Shown: positions 47,016 through 57,100 of the stretch, piece after piece | Position numbering within the stretch: position 1 is the stretch's first letter | Layout of the letters: each line of letters starts with the position of its first letter | Assembly: GCF_003399625.1 (NCBI RefSeq) | Contig: NZ_NBXA01000021.1 | Location: forward strand, 62,001 to 126,000 | DNA: 64,000 bases | DNA from: Subtercola boreus | GTDB lineage: Bacteria > Actinomycetota > Actinomycetes > Actinomycetales > Microbacteriaceae | Reading direction: 5' to 3' | Made by a program: the position numbers and the translations under genes | The notes under the pieces: model-generated | The model's input: only the letters and a program-made list of their open reading frames with translations | Told to the model about the DNA's origin: nothing | Database searches by the model: none

Positions 47016-47077
47016 CCCGACCCCGACCTCGCGCCCGCCTCTGCCCGCCCGCACGTGCCGCGCCCGACGGGGTGCCT

Positions 47078-49783
47078 CTAGTGGGCAGCCTCGTTCCAGT
47101 TCTGCCCGCGACCCAGCTGCACGTCGAGCGGCACCTTGAGGGTGGCCGCAGTCGACATGCGCGACGTCACGACGGCCGCCAGCGCATCCCACTCCCCCGG
47201 ATACACGTCGAACACCAGCTCATCGTGCACCTGCAGCAGCATGCGCGACTGGAGGCCCTGCGCTGCGAGGTCGAGTGAGATGTTCACCATCGCGATCTTC
47301 AGGATGTCGGCCGCCGTGCCCTGGATCGGGGCGTTCAGCGCGGCACGTTCCGCATTGTCGCGCAGCACCCGGTTGCCGCTGTTCAGGTCGGGGAACATGC
47401 GCCGGCGCCCGAAGATGGTCTCGGTGTAGCCGTCTTCGCGGGCCTGGACGACCACGTTCCGCAGGTAGTCGCGCACCGCACCGAAACGCTCGAAGTAGTC
47501 GGTCATCAGCTGCTTCGCCTCGGCTGTGGGGATACGGAGCTGCTTCGAGAGGCCGAACGCCGACAGGCCATAGGCGAGCCCATAGGACATGGCCTTCACC
47601 TTCGAGCGCATGGCGGGAGTCACGTCGGCGGGCTCCACCCCGAAGATGCGCGCGCCGACGAAGCGGTGCAGGTCTTCGCCCGACTGGAAGGCGGCGATGA
47701 GCCCCGCGTCTTCCGAGAGGTGCGCCATGATGCGCATCTCGATCTGCGAGTAGTCGGTGGTGAGCAGGGTCTCGTACGACTCGCCGACCATGAAGGCCTT
47801 GCGGATGCGGCGACCCTCCTCTGTTCGCACCGGGATGTTCTGCAGGTTGGGGTCGGTCGACGAGATGCGCCCGGTCGACGAACCGGTCTGCACATACGTG
47901 GTGTGGATGCGGCGGTCGGGCGCGATCGACTTGTCGAGTGTCTCGACGATCTGGTTGAGCTTCGTGGCGTCGCGGTGCGAGAGGAGGAGGTCGAGGAACG
48001 GGTGCGGCGAGCTGGCCTGGAGATCGGCGAGCGAGACCGCGTCTGTCGAGTAGCCGGTCTTGGTGGCCCGGGTCTTCGGCATGCCCAGCTGGTCGAAGAG
48101 CACCTCCTGGATCTGTTTCGGCGAACCGAGGTTGATCTCCCGTTCGATGATCGCGAAGGCCTGTGTGGCGAGATCGGTCGAGCGTGCGGTCAGCTCGGCC
48201 GAGAGCTCCGAGAGCTGGGGGTGGCTCACGGCGACACCGTCGAGCTCCATTTGCGCGAGCACAGCCAGAACGGGCATCTCGATGGTCTCGAGCACCGAGC
48301 GCGAGCCCGCATCGAGCTTGCCGTCGAGCACGCGGGCGACCCGCCCGATGAACCAGGCCTGCACGGCCGGGCCGATCACCGAGTCGTCGTCGGGCACCAG
48401 TTGGTTGGGGTCGGGCGAGGGAAGGGTCTCGGCGAGCATCCGGTCGACCAGGTCGGCCAGCGTGGGCGGAGTGCCGTCGGATTTCAGCAACCAGGCAGCG
48501 ATCGACGTGTCGAAGGTCACACCGGAGACCGTCAGGCCCGCGGTCAGGAGGGCCTTGAGCTGGTGTTTCGCTCCGTGCAGGATCTTGGGAGAATCCGAGG
48601 CCAGCCAGTTCTCGAAGGGCAGATAGTCGCGGCTGTCGGGGATCCACGGCAGGAAGACGGCAGAGTCGGAGGCGGCCAGGCCGAAACCGATGGGCCGACC
48701 GTCGAGCAGTTCGGTCGACAGGGCGAGCCCGAACGGTTCGGCGGCGGTGACCCGGGCGAGCCACGCGGCGAGTTCCTCGTCGAGCAGGGTGCTCGGCACC
48801 GGCGCCACGATGGCCTTGGGGTCGACCCCGCCCTCACCCGATCCAGAGCCGCCGGAACCGCCCGCGCCGCCGTTTCCGCCCGAAGCGGCATCGAGGCCGT
48901 CGAGCTTGAAGACCCGCTCGAGGAGGGTGCGGAACTCGAGCCGCTCGAACAGGTCGCGCACCCCCTGCTCGTCGACCGGCCGCCGATCGAAGTCGGCCGG
49001 TCCGGCCTCGAGCTCGACATCTGTCAGCAGGCGGTTGAGCCGGCGGTTCCGCACAGCGTTCTCCTGGAATTCGCGAAGACTCTCGCCGACCTTGCCGCCG
49101 ATCTCGTCGGAACGCCGCAGGATCTCCTCGAGGCTGCCGAACTGGTTCAGCCACTTCACCGCGGTCTTCTCGCCGACCTTCGGGATGCCCGGCAGATTGT
49201 CGCTCGTCTCGCCCACGAGCGCGGCGATCTCGGGATACTGGTGCGGCTCGATGCCGTAGCGCTCGAACACCTTGTCGCGGTCGTACCGGGTGAGGTCGGT
49301 GACGCCCTGCCTGGACGGATAGAGCAGTGTGACATTGTCGTTCACGAGCTGGATCGTGTCGCGGTCGCCCGAGACCACAAGCACACGGAAGCCCTGTTCG
49401 GCGCCCTGCACCGACAGGGTCGCGAGGATGTCGTCGGCCTCGTAGTTCTCCTTCTCGAGGGTGACGATGTTCATCGCGTGAAGGGCGTCTTTGAGCAGGG
49501 GGACCTGGCCCATGAACTCTGGCGGAGTCTCACCGCGGGTGCCCTTGTATTCGGGATACTCGGTTGTTCGGAAGGAGTGCCGCGAGATGTCGAAGGCGAC
49601 GGCGAGGTGGGTGGGCTTCTCGTTCTTCAGCAGGTTGAGGAGCATCGACAGGAAGCCGTGGATGGCGTTCGTGTGCTGCCCGTCGCGGGTCTGGAAACTG
49701 TCGACCGGCAGCGCGTAGAACGCCCGGAAGGCCAGCGAGTGGCCGTCGATGAGAAGGAGGGTGGGCTGTTCGTTGTCGGGCAC
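47078..49783 (-). CDS. polA: DNA polymerase I, 901 aa
   Basis: Repair and Okazaki-fragment polymerase. Residues 1-290 are the 5'-3' nuclease (LLLIDGHSLAFRAFYALPVD; YEADDILATLS; GDRDTIQLV). A Gly/Ser-rich linker follows at about 297-315. Residues about 320-500 are the exonuclease-like domain, where the catalytic DEDD acids are not evident, as in other actinobacterial Pol I. The polymerase domain has DYSQIEMRIMAHLSED, the finger motif RSKVKAMSYGLAYGLSAFGL and QVHDELVFDV. Start ATG at 49783. It is convergent with dnaE2, 62 bp between stops. Confidence 0.97.
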   Translation of the reverse strand: MPDNEQPTLLLIDGHSLAFRAFYALPVDSFQTRDGQHTNAIHGFLSMLLNLLKNEKPTHLAVAFDISRHSFRTTEYPEYKGTRGETPPEFMGQVPLLKDALHAMNIVTLEKENYEADDILATLSVQGAEQGFRVLVVSGDRDTIQLVNDNVTLLYPSRQGVTDLTRYDRDKVFERYGIEPHQYPEIAALVGETSDNLPGIPKVGEKTAVKWLNQFGSLEEILRRSDEIGGKVGESLREFQENAVRNRRLNRLLTDVELEAGPADFDRRPVDEQGVRDLFERLEFRTLLERVFKLDGLDAASGGNGGAGGSGGSGSGEGGVDPKAIVAPVPSTLLDEELAAWLARVTAAEPFGLALSTELLDGRPIGFGLAASDSAVFLPWIPDSRDYLPFENWLASDSPKILHGAKHQLKALLTAGLTVSGVTFDTSIAAWLLKSDGTPPTLADLVDRMLAETLPSPDPNQLVPDDDSVIGPAVQAWFIGRVARVLDGKLDAGSRSVLETIEMPVLAVLAQMELDGVAVSHPQLSELSAELTARSTDLATQAFAIIEREINLGSPKQIQEVLFDQLGMPKTRATKTGYSTDAVSLADLQASSPHPFLDLLLSHRDATKLNQIVETLDKSIAPDRRIHTTYVQTGSSTGRISSTDPNLQNIPVRTEEGRRIRKAFMVGESYETLLTTDYSQIEMRIMAHLSEDAGLIAAFQSGEDLHRFVGARIFGVEPADVTPAMRSKVKAMSYGLAYGLSAFGLSKQLRIPTAEAKQLMTDYFERFGAVRDYLRNVVVQAREDGYTETIFGRRRMFPDLNSGNRVLRDNAERAALNAPIQGTAADILKIAMVNISLDLAAQGLQSRMLLQVHDELVFDVYPGEWDALAAVVTSRMSTAATLKVPLDVQLGRGQNWNEAAH

Positions 49784-49841
49784 AGGGCAAGCCTACTAAA
49801 GCCCACCGACAGCATCCGGAGGCGCTGGAGGCAGGCTCGGG

Positions 49842-50186
49842 CTAGGCGTCCCGCAGCAGGTTCGTGATGCGGACCGTCGACAGGCGGCGGCCGGCGTCGT
49901 CCGAAATCGCGATCTCGTGCACGGTCAGAGTGCGACCCAGCTTGATCGCGGTGCACACGCCGGTGACGGTTCCGGATGCCGTGGAACCGGTGTGACTCGC
50001 GTTGACTTCGATGCCCATGGCAACGCGGCCCTCGCCCGCATGGAGGTTCGCGGCACCAGAGCCGAGGCTCTCGGCGAGGACGACATAGGCACCGCCGTGA
50101 ACCACACCGAAGGGTTGGGTGTTGCCTTCGACAGGCATCGTCGCGACCGAGTGCTCAGCCGTCAACTGGCTGAAGACGATACCCAT
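49842..50186 (-). CDS. PaaI-family hotdog thioesterase, 114 aa
   Basis: A small acyl-CoA thioesterase of the hotdog fold. The signature GVVHGGAYVVLAESLGSGAA carries the catalytic acid, followed by INATH-like EVNASHTGS. The first in-frame ATG is at 50186, but similarity seems to begin earlier: the frame is open upstream and reads IINEADAFALGSGALAERMG, like family N-termini, with no ATG, GTG or TTG available. The true start may be a rare codon within the 59 bp before 50186. It lies between polA and pdtaR on the same strand. Confidence 0.85.
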   Translation of the reverse strand: MGIVFSQLTAEHSVATMPVEGNTQPFGVVHGGAYVVLAESLGSGAANLHAGEGRVAMGIEVNASHTGSTASGTVTGVCTAIKLGRTLTVHEIAISDDAGRRLSTVRITNLLRDA

Positions 50187-50245
50187 GCGCTCGGCCAGGG
50201 CGCCGCTGCCCAGAGCGAATGCGTCGGCTTCGTTGATGATGCCGC

Positions 50246-50851
50246 CTACTTCTTGGCGCTCAGCTGCTCGATGATCGCCTGCGCGACATCGTGCATGGTG
50301 AGCCGGCGATCCATCGAGGCCTTCTGGATCCAGCGGAACGCCTCGGGCTCGGTGAGCCCCATCTTCTCGTTCAGCAGGCCCTTGGCCCGGTCGACGAGCT
50401 TGCGGGTCTCGAACCGCTCGACGAGGTCGGCGACCTCTGCCTCGAGCGTGATGATCTGGGCGTAGCGCGAGAGGGCGATCTCGATGGCCGGGAGAAGGTC
50501 GTTCGGAGTGAACGGCTTGACGACGTAGGCGAGGGCGCCAGCTTCGGTGGCGCGCTCGACGAGCTCCTTCTGGCTGAAGGCCGTGAGCAGCACAACCGGG
50601 GCGATGTGACCCTTGCTGAGGCGCTCGGCGGCGGAGATGCCGTCGAGGAGCGGCATCTTGACGTCCATGATGACGAGGTCGGGCCGGAGCTCGGTGGCGA
50701 GTGCCACAGCGGTCTCGCCGTCGCCGGCCTCGCCGACGACCTCGAACCCGGCGTCGCGGAGGATCTCCACGATGTCGAGTCGGATCAGGGATTCGTCTTC
50801 AGCGACGACCACCCGTCGGGGTGCGGGGGTGGAGGCAGATTGGTCGGTCAC
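50246..50851 (-). CDS. pdtaR: ANTAR-domain response regulator (PdtaR-like), 201 aa
   Basis: A response regulator with an RNA-binding output. Residues about 12-125 form the receiver (RRVVVAEDESLIRLDIVEIL; phospho-acceptor Asp in DLVIMDVKMPLLDG; Lys in YVVKPFTPND). Residues about 135-195 form the ANTAR domain (VDRAKGLLNEKMGLTEPEAF), which binds paired hairpins in mRNA leaders and prevents termination. I choose GTG at 50851 (MTDQSASTPA) since AGGG precedes it; the frame opens further back to 50941 across the tRNA-Leu spacer. No kinase gene is nearby. It is divergent from tRNA-Leu. Confidence 0.9.
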   Translation of the reverse strand: MTDQSASTPAPRRVVVAEDESLIRLDIVEILRDAGFEVVGEAGDGETAVALATELRPDLVIMDVKMPLLDGISAAERLSKGHIAPVVLLTAFSQKELVERATEAGALAYVVKPFTPNDLLPAIEIALSRYAQIITLEAEVADLVERFETRKLVDRAKGLLNEKMGLTEPEAFRWIQKASMDRRLTMHDVAQAIIEQLSAKK

Positions 50852-50890
50852 AGAGATAACCCTACGGTATTCTGAACGGTGTTGATGCGA

Positions 50891-50971
50891 GCCGGTGTGG
50901 CGGAATGGTAGACGCGGCGCACTCAAAATGCGTTGTCGCAAGACGTGTGGGTTCGAGTCCCACCACCGGTA
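50891..50971 (+). tRNA. tRNA-Leu(CAA)
   Basis: The acceptor stem GCCGGTG pairs with CACCGGT (first pair G-U), the anticodon loop is CTCAAAA with anticodon CAA, a type II variable arm is present, and the TPsiC arm reads GGGTTCGAGTCCC. No CCA is encoded. A perfect 20-bp hairpin follows directly. Confidence 0.95.
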
Positions 50972-51133
50972 CGACGAGTGAAGGGGCAGGCCGAATGGCC
51001 TGCCCCTTCACTCGTCTAAGCCGGATCGTGGCGACAAAGGTGGCTTGACGGACTGGTACGCCAAGGTGCACCCCGAATGCCAGGCGCGTGCGCGGCGCGT
51101 AGCGACGCGCCGCAAGACCACCACCGGTACGAC
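50960..51133. repeat. 16-bp direct repeat of the tRNA-Leu 3' end
   Basis: CCACCACCGGTACGAC occurs at 50960-50975 (tRNA 3' end) and again at 51118-51133, 158 bp apart. The repeat includes the last 12 bases of the tRNA and four downstream bases. This is the pattern left by site-specific integration at a tRNA; the segment between has no gene and includes a GCGGCGCGT/ACGCGCCGC hairpin. Confidence 0.8.
50973..51016 (+). terminator. Perfect 20-bp hairpin after tRNA-Leu
   Basis: GACGAGTGAAGGGGCAGGCC pairs with its exact complement across the tetraloop GAAT. It begins two bases after the tRNA and is the clear transcription terminator, though without a T tract. Confidence 0.9.
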
Positions 51134-51168
51134 ACAGAAATGCCCCGGCAGTCCGGGGCATTTCTGTG
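51133..51168 (-). terminator. Terminator of pyk
   Basis: A perfect 16-bp stem (CACAGAAATGCCCCGG and its complement) with a CAGT loop, 22 bp beyond the pyk stop. On the - strand the stem ends in a TTTCTGTG-rich arm; a strong intrinsic hairpin. Its outer base overlaps the end of the duplicated tRNA sequence. Confidence 0.85.
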
Positions 51169-51190
51169 AGGGCAGAGCGCGGAGCTCCTC

Positions 51191-52642
51191 TTAGTGGTCG
51201 AGCTCCTCCGGGTCGGGCTTCTGCGGGTTGTGGCCCTCACCGACGATGTGCACGCGCATGTCGTTGGTGGTACCGGCCTTTCCGGGAGGGGATCCGGAGA
51301 TCACCACGACCCTGTCGCCGAGGGCGGCCAGGTTCTCACCCAGCAGCACGTCATCGACCTGCACCATCAGCTGGTCGGTGTGCTTCACGCGGTCGACGAG
51401 GTACGACTCGACGCCCCAGGAGAGAGCCATGCGGTTGCGGATGCCCGGCTCCGGTGTGAGACCGATGATCGGGATGCTCGACCGCAGTCGCGTCATCCGT
51501 CGCACCGAGTCGCCCGACTCCGTGAAGACGACGAGGTACTTGGCGCCCACGAAGTCGGCGACCTCCGAGGCCGCGAGAGTGATGGCGCCGGCCTGGGTGC
51601 GGGGCTTCGTGCCGAGGGCGGGGATGCGCTCCAGGCCGTGGACCTCGGTGGATTCCACGATGCGGGCCATGGTCTGCACCGTGATGACGGGGTACTCCCC
51701 CACGCTCGTCTCACCGGAGAGCATGACGGCGTCGGCCCCGTCGAGTACGGCGTTTGCGACATCCGAGGTCTCTGCGCGGGTCGGAATCGGTGAGGAGATC
51801 ATCGATTCGAGCATCTGCGTCGCCACGATGACGGGCTTGGCCATGCGGCGGGAGAGTTCGACGGCACGCTTCTGCACGATCGGCACGGCTTCGAGGGGAA
51901 GCTCCACTCCGAGGTCGCCGCGGGCGACCATGATGCTGTCGAAGGCGTCGATGATCTCTTCTAGGTTGTCGACGGCCTGGGGCTTCTCGATCTTCGCGCA
52001 GACCGGGATGCGGCGGCCCTCTTCGGCCATGATCTCGTGCACGCGCGAGATGTCGGCGGCGTCGCGCACGAATGACAGCGCGATCATGTCCGCACCGAGC
52101 TTGAGGCCCCAGCGGAGATCCGCCTCGTCCTTCTCGGACAGAGCGGGAACGTTCACGGCAACACCGGGCAGGTTGATGCCCTTGTTGTTCGACACGTTGC
52201 CGGCCACAATGACCTCGGTGGTGACGACGACGCCGTCGGTCTCGACGACACGCACCTTGACTTTGCCGTCGTCGATGAGGAGGAAGTCGCCGGGGGCGAC
52301 ATCCTGAGGCAGGCCCTTGAAGGTCGTGCCCGAGAGCTCGCGGGTGCCGAGCACATCTTCGGTGGTGATCTTGAAGATGTCGCCCTGCTCGAGATAGTAG
52401 GGACCTGCCTCGAACTTGCCGAGGCGGATCTTCGGGCCCTGCAGGTCGACCAGCACGGCGACGGCGCGGCCGGAGTCTTCGGCGGCCTTCCGCACGGTGG
52501 CGTAGATGGCCTCGTGCACATCGTAGGTTCCGTGGCTGAGGTTCATGCGGCAGACATCGACACCGGCATCGATGATCGCCCTGAGGTTTTCGTACGACGA
52601 CGTTGCCGGCCCGAGGGTGGCGACGATTTTAGCGCGTCTCAT
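51191..52642 (-). CDS. pyk: Pyruvate kinase, 483 aa
   Basis: Converts phosphoenolpyruvate and ADP to pyruvate and ATP. AKIVATLGPATSSYENL opens the barrel, CRMNLSHG and the signature VCAKIEKPQAVDNLEEI with the catalytic Lys follow, then MVARGDLGVELPLE and the Mg-binding ATQMLESMISSPIPTRAE. The C-terminal domain is complete (FTESGDSVRRMTRLR). No PEP-utiliser extension. Start ATG at 52642. It is separated from gltD by 66 bp on the same strand and ends at a strong terminator. Confidence 0.97.
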   Translation of the reverse strand: MRRAKIVATLGPATSSYENLRAIIDAGVDVCRMNLSHGTYDVHEAIYATVRKAAEDSGRAVAVLVDLQGPKIRLGKFEAGPYYLEQGDIFKITTEDVLGTRELSGTTFKGLPQDVAPGDFLLIDDGKVKVRVVETDGVVVTTEVIVAGNVSNNKGINLPGVAVNVPALSEKDEADLRWGLKLGADMIALSFVRDAADISRVHEIMAEEGRRIPVCAKIEKPQAVDNLEEIIDAFDSIMVARGDLGVELPLEAVPIVQKRAVELSRRMAKPVIVATQMLESMISSPIPTRAETSDVANAVLDGADAVMLSGETSVGEYPVITVQTMARIVESTEVHGLERIPALGTKPRTQAGAITLAASEVADFVGAKYLVVFTESGDSVRRMTRLRSSIPIIGLTPEPGIRNRMALSWGVESYLVDRVKHTDQLMVQVDDVLLGENLAALGDRVVVISGSPPGKAGTTNDMRVHIVGEGHNPQKPDPEELDH

Positions 52643-52708
52643 ATGTGTGAGTTGCTCCGTGTTTCTGCGCGTGGGCGCATCGATGGGGTACGGGTAAGTC
52701 TGCGCGCT

Positions 52709-54166
52709 CTAGACCGTGATTGCACGGTCGCGCGGGGAAACGGGGAATGGCAGTTCGGTGGCGCCTTCGAGATACTTGTCGACGGCTGCGGCTGCTGCAC
52801 GACCCTCGGCAATGGCCCAGACGATCAGCGACTGGCCGCGACCCGCGTCGCCGGCGACGAAGACGCCCGGGATGCTCGTCTCGTAGTCGTCACCGCGTTC
52901 GACATTGCCGCGCCTGTCGAAGGCCGCGCCCACCTGGTGGGTGAGGCTCTGGTCTTCGGGGCCGGTGAAGCCGAGCGCCAACAGCACGAGGTCGGCCGGG
53001 ATCTCGCGTTCGGTGCCGGCCTTCGGCACCCGGCGACCGTCGAGGTACTCGGTCTCGGCGACACGGATGGCGCGCACCTCACCGGATTCGTTCGACAGGA
53101 ACTCGACGGTGGAGGCGAGGTAGACGCGCTCTCCGCCCTCCTCGTGGGCACTGGACACCTCGAAGAGGTTCGCGACCATCGGCCACGGCTGCTCCTCGGG
53201 ACGCTCGGCCGGCGGCTGCTGCCCGATGGCGAGGTTCGTCACCGAGATCGCCTGCTGGCGGTGCGCGGTGCCGATACAGTCTGCGCCGGTGTCGCCGCCG
53301 CCCAGAACCACGACGTGCTTGCCCTCTGCGGTGATCTGGTCGTGCACGGTGTCGCCGGCGCCGACCTTGTTGCCCTGCACGAGGTATTCCATGGCGAAGT
53401 GCACGCCTTCGAGGTCGCGGCCGGGGATCGGGAGATCCCGGGGAACGGTCGCGCCGGTGCAGATGATCACCGAGTCGTAGCGTGAGCGGAGGTCGGCCCA
53501 GGTGATGTCGACCCCGATGTTGATGCCGGCACGGAAGCGGGTGCCCTCGGCCATCATCTGCGTCAGGCGCGCCTCGAGGTGCTTCTTCTCCATTTTGAAG
53601 TCCGGGATGCCGTATCGCAGCAGTCCGCCGATGCGGTCGTCGCGTTCGTACACCGCCACGGTGTGGCCGGCCCGGGTCAGCTGCTGCGCCGCCGCGAGGC
53701 CCGCAGGGCCCGATCCGACGACCGCCACCGTCTTTCCGGTGAGGCGCTCCGGCGGGTGCGGGGTGACCCAGCCGTTGGCGAAGGCCTGGTCGATGATCGA
53801 GACCTCGACCTGTTTGATGGTCACCGCGGGCTGGTTGATGCCGAGCACGCAGGAGCTCTCACAGGGCGCCGGGCAGAGTCGACCGGTGAACTCGGGGAAG
53901 TTGTTCGTGGCGTGCAGGCGCTCGATCGCCTGGCGACCCTCGCCGCGCCACGTCAGGTCGTTCCACTCGGGAATGAGGTTGCCGAGCGGGCAGCCGTGGT
54001 GGCAGAACGGAATGCCGCAGTCCATGCAGCGCCCGGCCTGGCGGCGGGTCTCCGACGGATCGGCGGCCTCATAGACCTCTTTCCAGTCCATCAGGCGGAT
54101 GGGAACGGGGCGCCGTTTGGGGACTTCGCGCTCCGTGACCTTCAGGAATCCCTTGGGATCAGCCAC
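52709..54166 (-). CDS. gltD: Glutamate synthase small subunit, 485 aa
   Basis: NADPH- and FAD-binding subunit that feeds electrons to GltB. Cysteine groups for Fe-S clusters lie at the N-terminus ([29 protein letters not shown]). The FAD motif [17 protein letters not shown] and the NADPH motif [17 protein letters not shown] are intact, and [16 protein letters not shown] closes the FAD site. I choose GTG at 54166 ([10 protein letters not shown]), with GGAGG upstream and an 8-bp overlap with the gltB stop, so the two subunits are coupled. Confidence 0.96.
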   Translation of the reverse strand: MADPKGFLKVTEREVPKRRPVPIRLMDWKEVYEAADPSETRRQAGRCMDCGIPFCHHGCPLGNLIPEWNDLTWRGEGRQAIERLHATNNFPEFTGRLCPAPCESSCVLGINQPAVTIKQVEVSIIDQAFANGWVTPHPPERLTGKTVAVVGSGPAGLAAAQQLTRAGHTVAVYERDDRIGGLLRYGIPDFKMEKKHLEARLTQMMAEGTRFRAGINIGVDITWADLRSRYDSVIICTGATVPRDLPIPGRDLEGVHFAMEYLVQGNKVGAGDTVHDQITAEGKHVVVLGGGDTGADCIGTAHRQQAISVTNLAIGQQPPAERPEEQPWPMVANLFEVSSAHEEGGERVYLASTVEFLSNESGEVRAIRVAETEYLDGRRVPKAGTEREIPADLVLLALGFTGPEDQSLTHQVGAAFDRRGNVERGDDYETSIPGVFVAGDAGRGQSLIVWAIAEGRAAAAAVDKYLEGATELPFPVSPRDRAITV

Positions 54167-57100
54167 CGGTAACCTCCAGAATTCTCTCCCAGACCACGTC
54201 GCCGTCGGGGTCGAGACCCTCGTCGACGGCGCTCTGGCGGGTCGCAAGCACAGCCGCGTAGTCGCGCGGGAGCACCTTCACAAAATCACGGACAGTCGTG
54301 TCGAAGTCGGCCAGCATCGCTGAGGCGACGGCCGACCCGGTCTCCGACTCGTGCTCGACGAGCAGGGAGCGTACGAGCGCGGTGTCGTTCTCGTCGAGCG
54401 CCGACAGCTGCAGCTCGCCCGAGCCGAGCGAGTCGGTGTTGACGAGTTCGGAACGGAGCTTGTACACATAGGCGGTGCCGCCCGACATACCCGCTCCGAG
54501 GTTTCGCCCTGTCTCGCCGAGGATGAGGGCGATGCCACCCGTCATGTATTCGAGAGCGTGGTCGCCCACGCCCTCGGCGACGGCCGTAGCACCCGAGTTC
54601 CGCACCAGGAAGCGCTCACCGACGATGCCGCGGATGAACATGCTGCCGCTCGTCGCACCGTATCCGATCACGTTGCCGGCGATGACGTTCTGCTCGGCAG
54701 CGAAGGTGGCGGCCCGGTTGGGGCGCACGATGACGCGGCCGCCCGAGAGACCCTTGCCCACGTAGTCGTTCGAGTCGCCTTCCAGGCGCAGCGTGATGCC
54801 CCGCGGCATGAACGCGCCGAGCGACTGGCCGGCGGAGCCCGTGAGGGTGATCTGGATGGTGTCGTCGGGGAGCCCGTCTTCGCCGTGTCGCACCGTGACC
54901 TCGTGGCCGAGCATCGTGCCGACCGCTCGTTCGGTGTTGCGGATCGGCAGGCTGATGACGACGGGTTCACCGAACTCGAGGGCCTCGGCTGAGTCCCGGA
55001 TGAGACGGTTGTCGAAGTGCTTGTCGAGGTCGTGCTCCTGCTGCCGGTGGTTCACGCGGGGTTCGTCGTCACCGAACTCGGGGCCGATGAGGATCGGGCT
55101 GAGATCGAGGCCGTCGGCCTTCCAGTGGTCGACGGCGTGGTCGACGTTCAGGAGCTCGTGGTGGCCGATGGCCTCCTCGAGGGAGCGGAAACCGAGCTCG
55201 GCGAGGTACTCGCGTACCTCCTGCGCCAGGAATTCGAAGAAGTTCACCACGAACTCGGGCTTGCCGGTGAAGCGCGCGCGGAGCTCGGGGTTCTGTGTCG
55301 CGACGCCCACCGGGCAGGTGTCGAGGTGGCAGACGCGCATCATGACGCAGCCGGACACCACGAGCGGTGCGGTGGCGAAACCGAACTCCTCGGCTCCCAG
55401 CAGCGCACCGACGATGACGTCGCGGCCGGTCTTCATCTGGCCGTCGACCTGCACGACCACGCGGTCGCGCATCCCGTTCAGCATCAGGGTCTGCTGGGTC
55501 TCGGCGAGGCCGAGCTCCCAGGGGGTTCCGGCGTGCTTCAGCGAGTTGAGCGGGCTGGCGCCCGTTCCGCCGTCGTGTCCGGAGACCAGCACCACGTCGG
55601 CCAGGGCCTTCGTGACACCGGCGGCAACCGCCCCGATGCCGTTCTGGCTCACGAGCTTCACGTGCACGCGGGCCTCGGGGTTCGCCCGCTTCAGGTCGAA
55701 GATCAGCTGCTTGAGGTCTTCGATCGAGTAGATGTCGTGGTGCGGGGGCGGCGAGATGAGACCGACGCCCGCCGTTGCGTGACGGGTGCGCGCGATCCAC
55801 GGGTAGACCTTGGTCGGGGGCAGCTGGCCGCCCTCGCCGGGCTTCGCGCCCTGGGCCATCTTGATCTGGATGTCGGTGGCATGCGTGAGGTACATGCTGG
55901 TGACGCCGAACCGGCCTGATGCCACCTGCTTGATGGCGCTGCGGCGTTCGGGATCGAGGAGACGATCGGTGTCCTCGCCGCCCTCACCGGTGTTCGACTT
56001 GCCGCCGAGCCGGTTCATCGCGACGGCGAGCGTGGTGTGCGCCTCCTCGGAGATGGAACCGTAGCTCATCGCTCCCGTGGAGAAACGCTTGACGATCGAT
56101 TCGACCGACTCGACCTCGTCGAGCGGCACCGCTGGCCGGGCATCCGTCTTCAGCTTGAAGAGACCGCGGAGGGTCATGAGTTCGGCGGCCTGGTCGTCGA
56201 CGAGTTTTGTGTACTCCCGGAAGATGTCGTACCGGCGTGCCCGCGTGGAGTGCTGCAGCCTGAAGACGGTGTCGGGGTTGAACAGGTGCGGCGGGCCCTC
56301 GCGGCGCCACTGGTACTCCCCGCCCACAGCGAGCGGTTCGTGCACGGTGATGGCGCCGTCTTCGGGGAAGGCCGCCCGGTGCCGGCTGGCGCTCTCGGCC
56401 GCGATGACGTCGATTCCGATGCCGCCGAGCTTCGAGGATGTTCCCGTGAAGTACTCGGAGACGAAGCCCTGGTCGAGGCCGACGGCTTCGAACGCCTGGG
56501 CGCCGGCGTAGGACGAGACCGTCGAGATGCCCATCTTGGACATGATCTTCAGAACGCCCTTGCCGAGCGCCTTGATGACGTTCTTCACAGCCTTCTCCGG
56601 CGTGATGCCGGTGATCATTCCGCTTCGCACCAGGTTCTCGCAGGTCTCCATGGCGAGGTAGGGGTTGATCGCCGAGGCGCCGTAGCCGATCAGCAGCGCG
56701 ACGTGATGCACCTCGCGCACGTCACCGGCCTCGACGATGATGCCGACCTTCATGCGCGTCTCGCGACGGATGAGGTGGTGGTGCACCCCGGAGAGCATCA
56801 GCAGCGACGGAACGGGCGCGTACTCCTTGTTCGAGTCGCGGTCGGAGAGCACGATGAAGAGCGCCCCGTTGGCGATGGCCTCGTCGGCCTCCGCGCACAT
56901 CTCTGCGATGCGCTCCTGCATCGCAGAGGGACCGTTCTCGACCCGGTAGAGGCCGCGGATGGTCGTGGTGGTGGAACTGCCGGACGTGGGGTCGATGTGC
57001 TGGATCTTCGCCAGCTCGTCGTTGTCGATCACCGGGAAGTCGAGGATGACCTGGCCGGTGTGGCCGGGTGTCGCGTCGAGCAGGTTTCGCTCGGGGCCGA

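Noticed and set aside
50862-51161. A 99-residue leftward open frame containing GLEPTRLATTHFECA
   Set aside because: It is the antisense reading of tRNA-Leu and its terminator, a well-known kind of false gene call.
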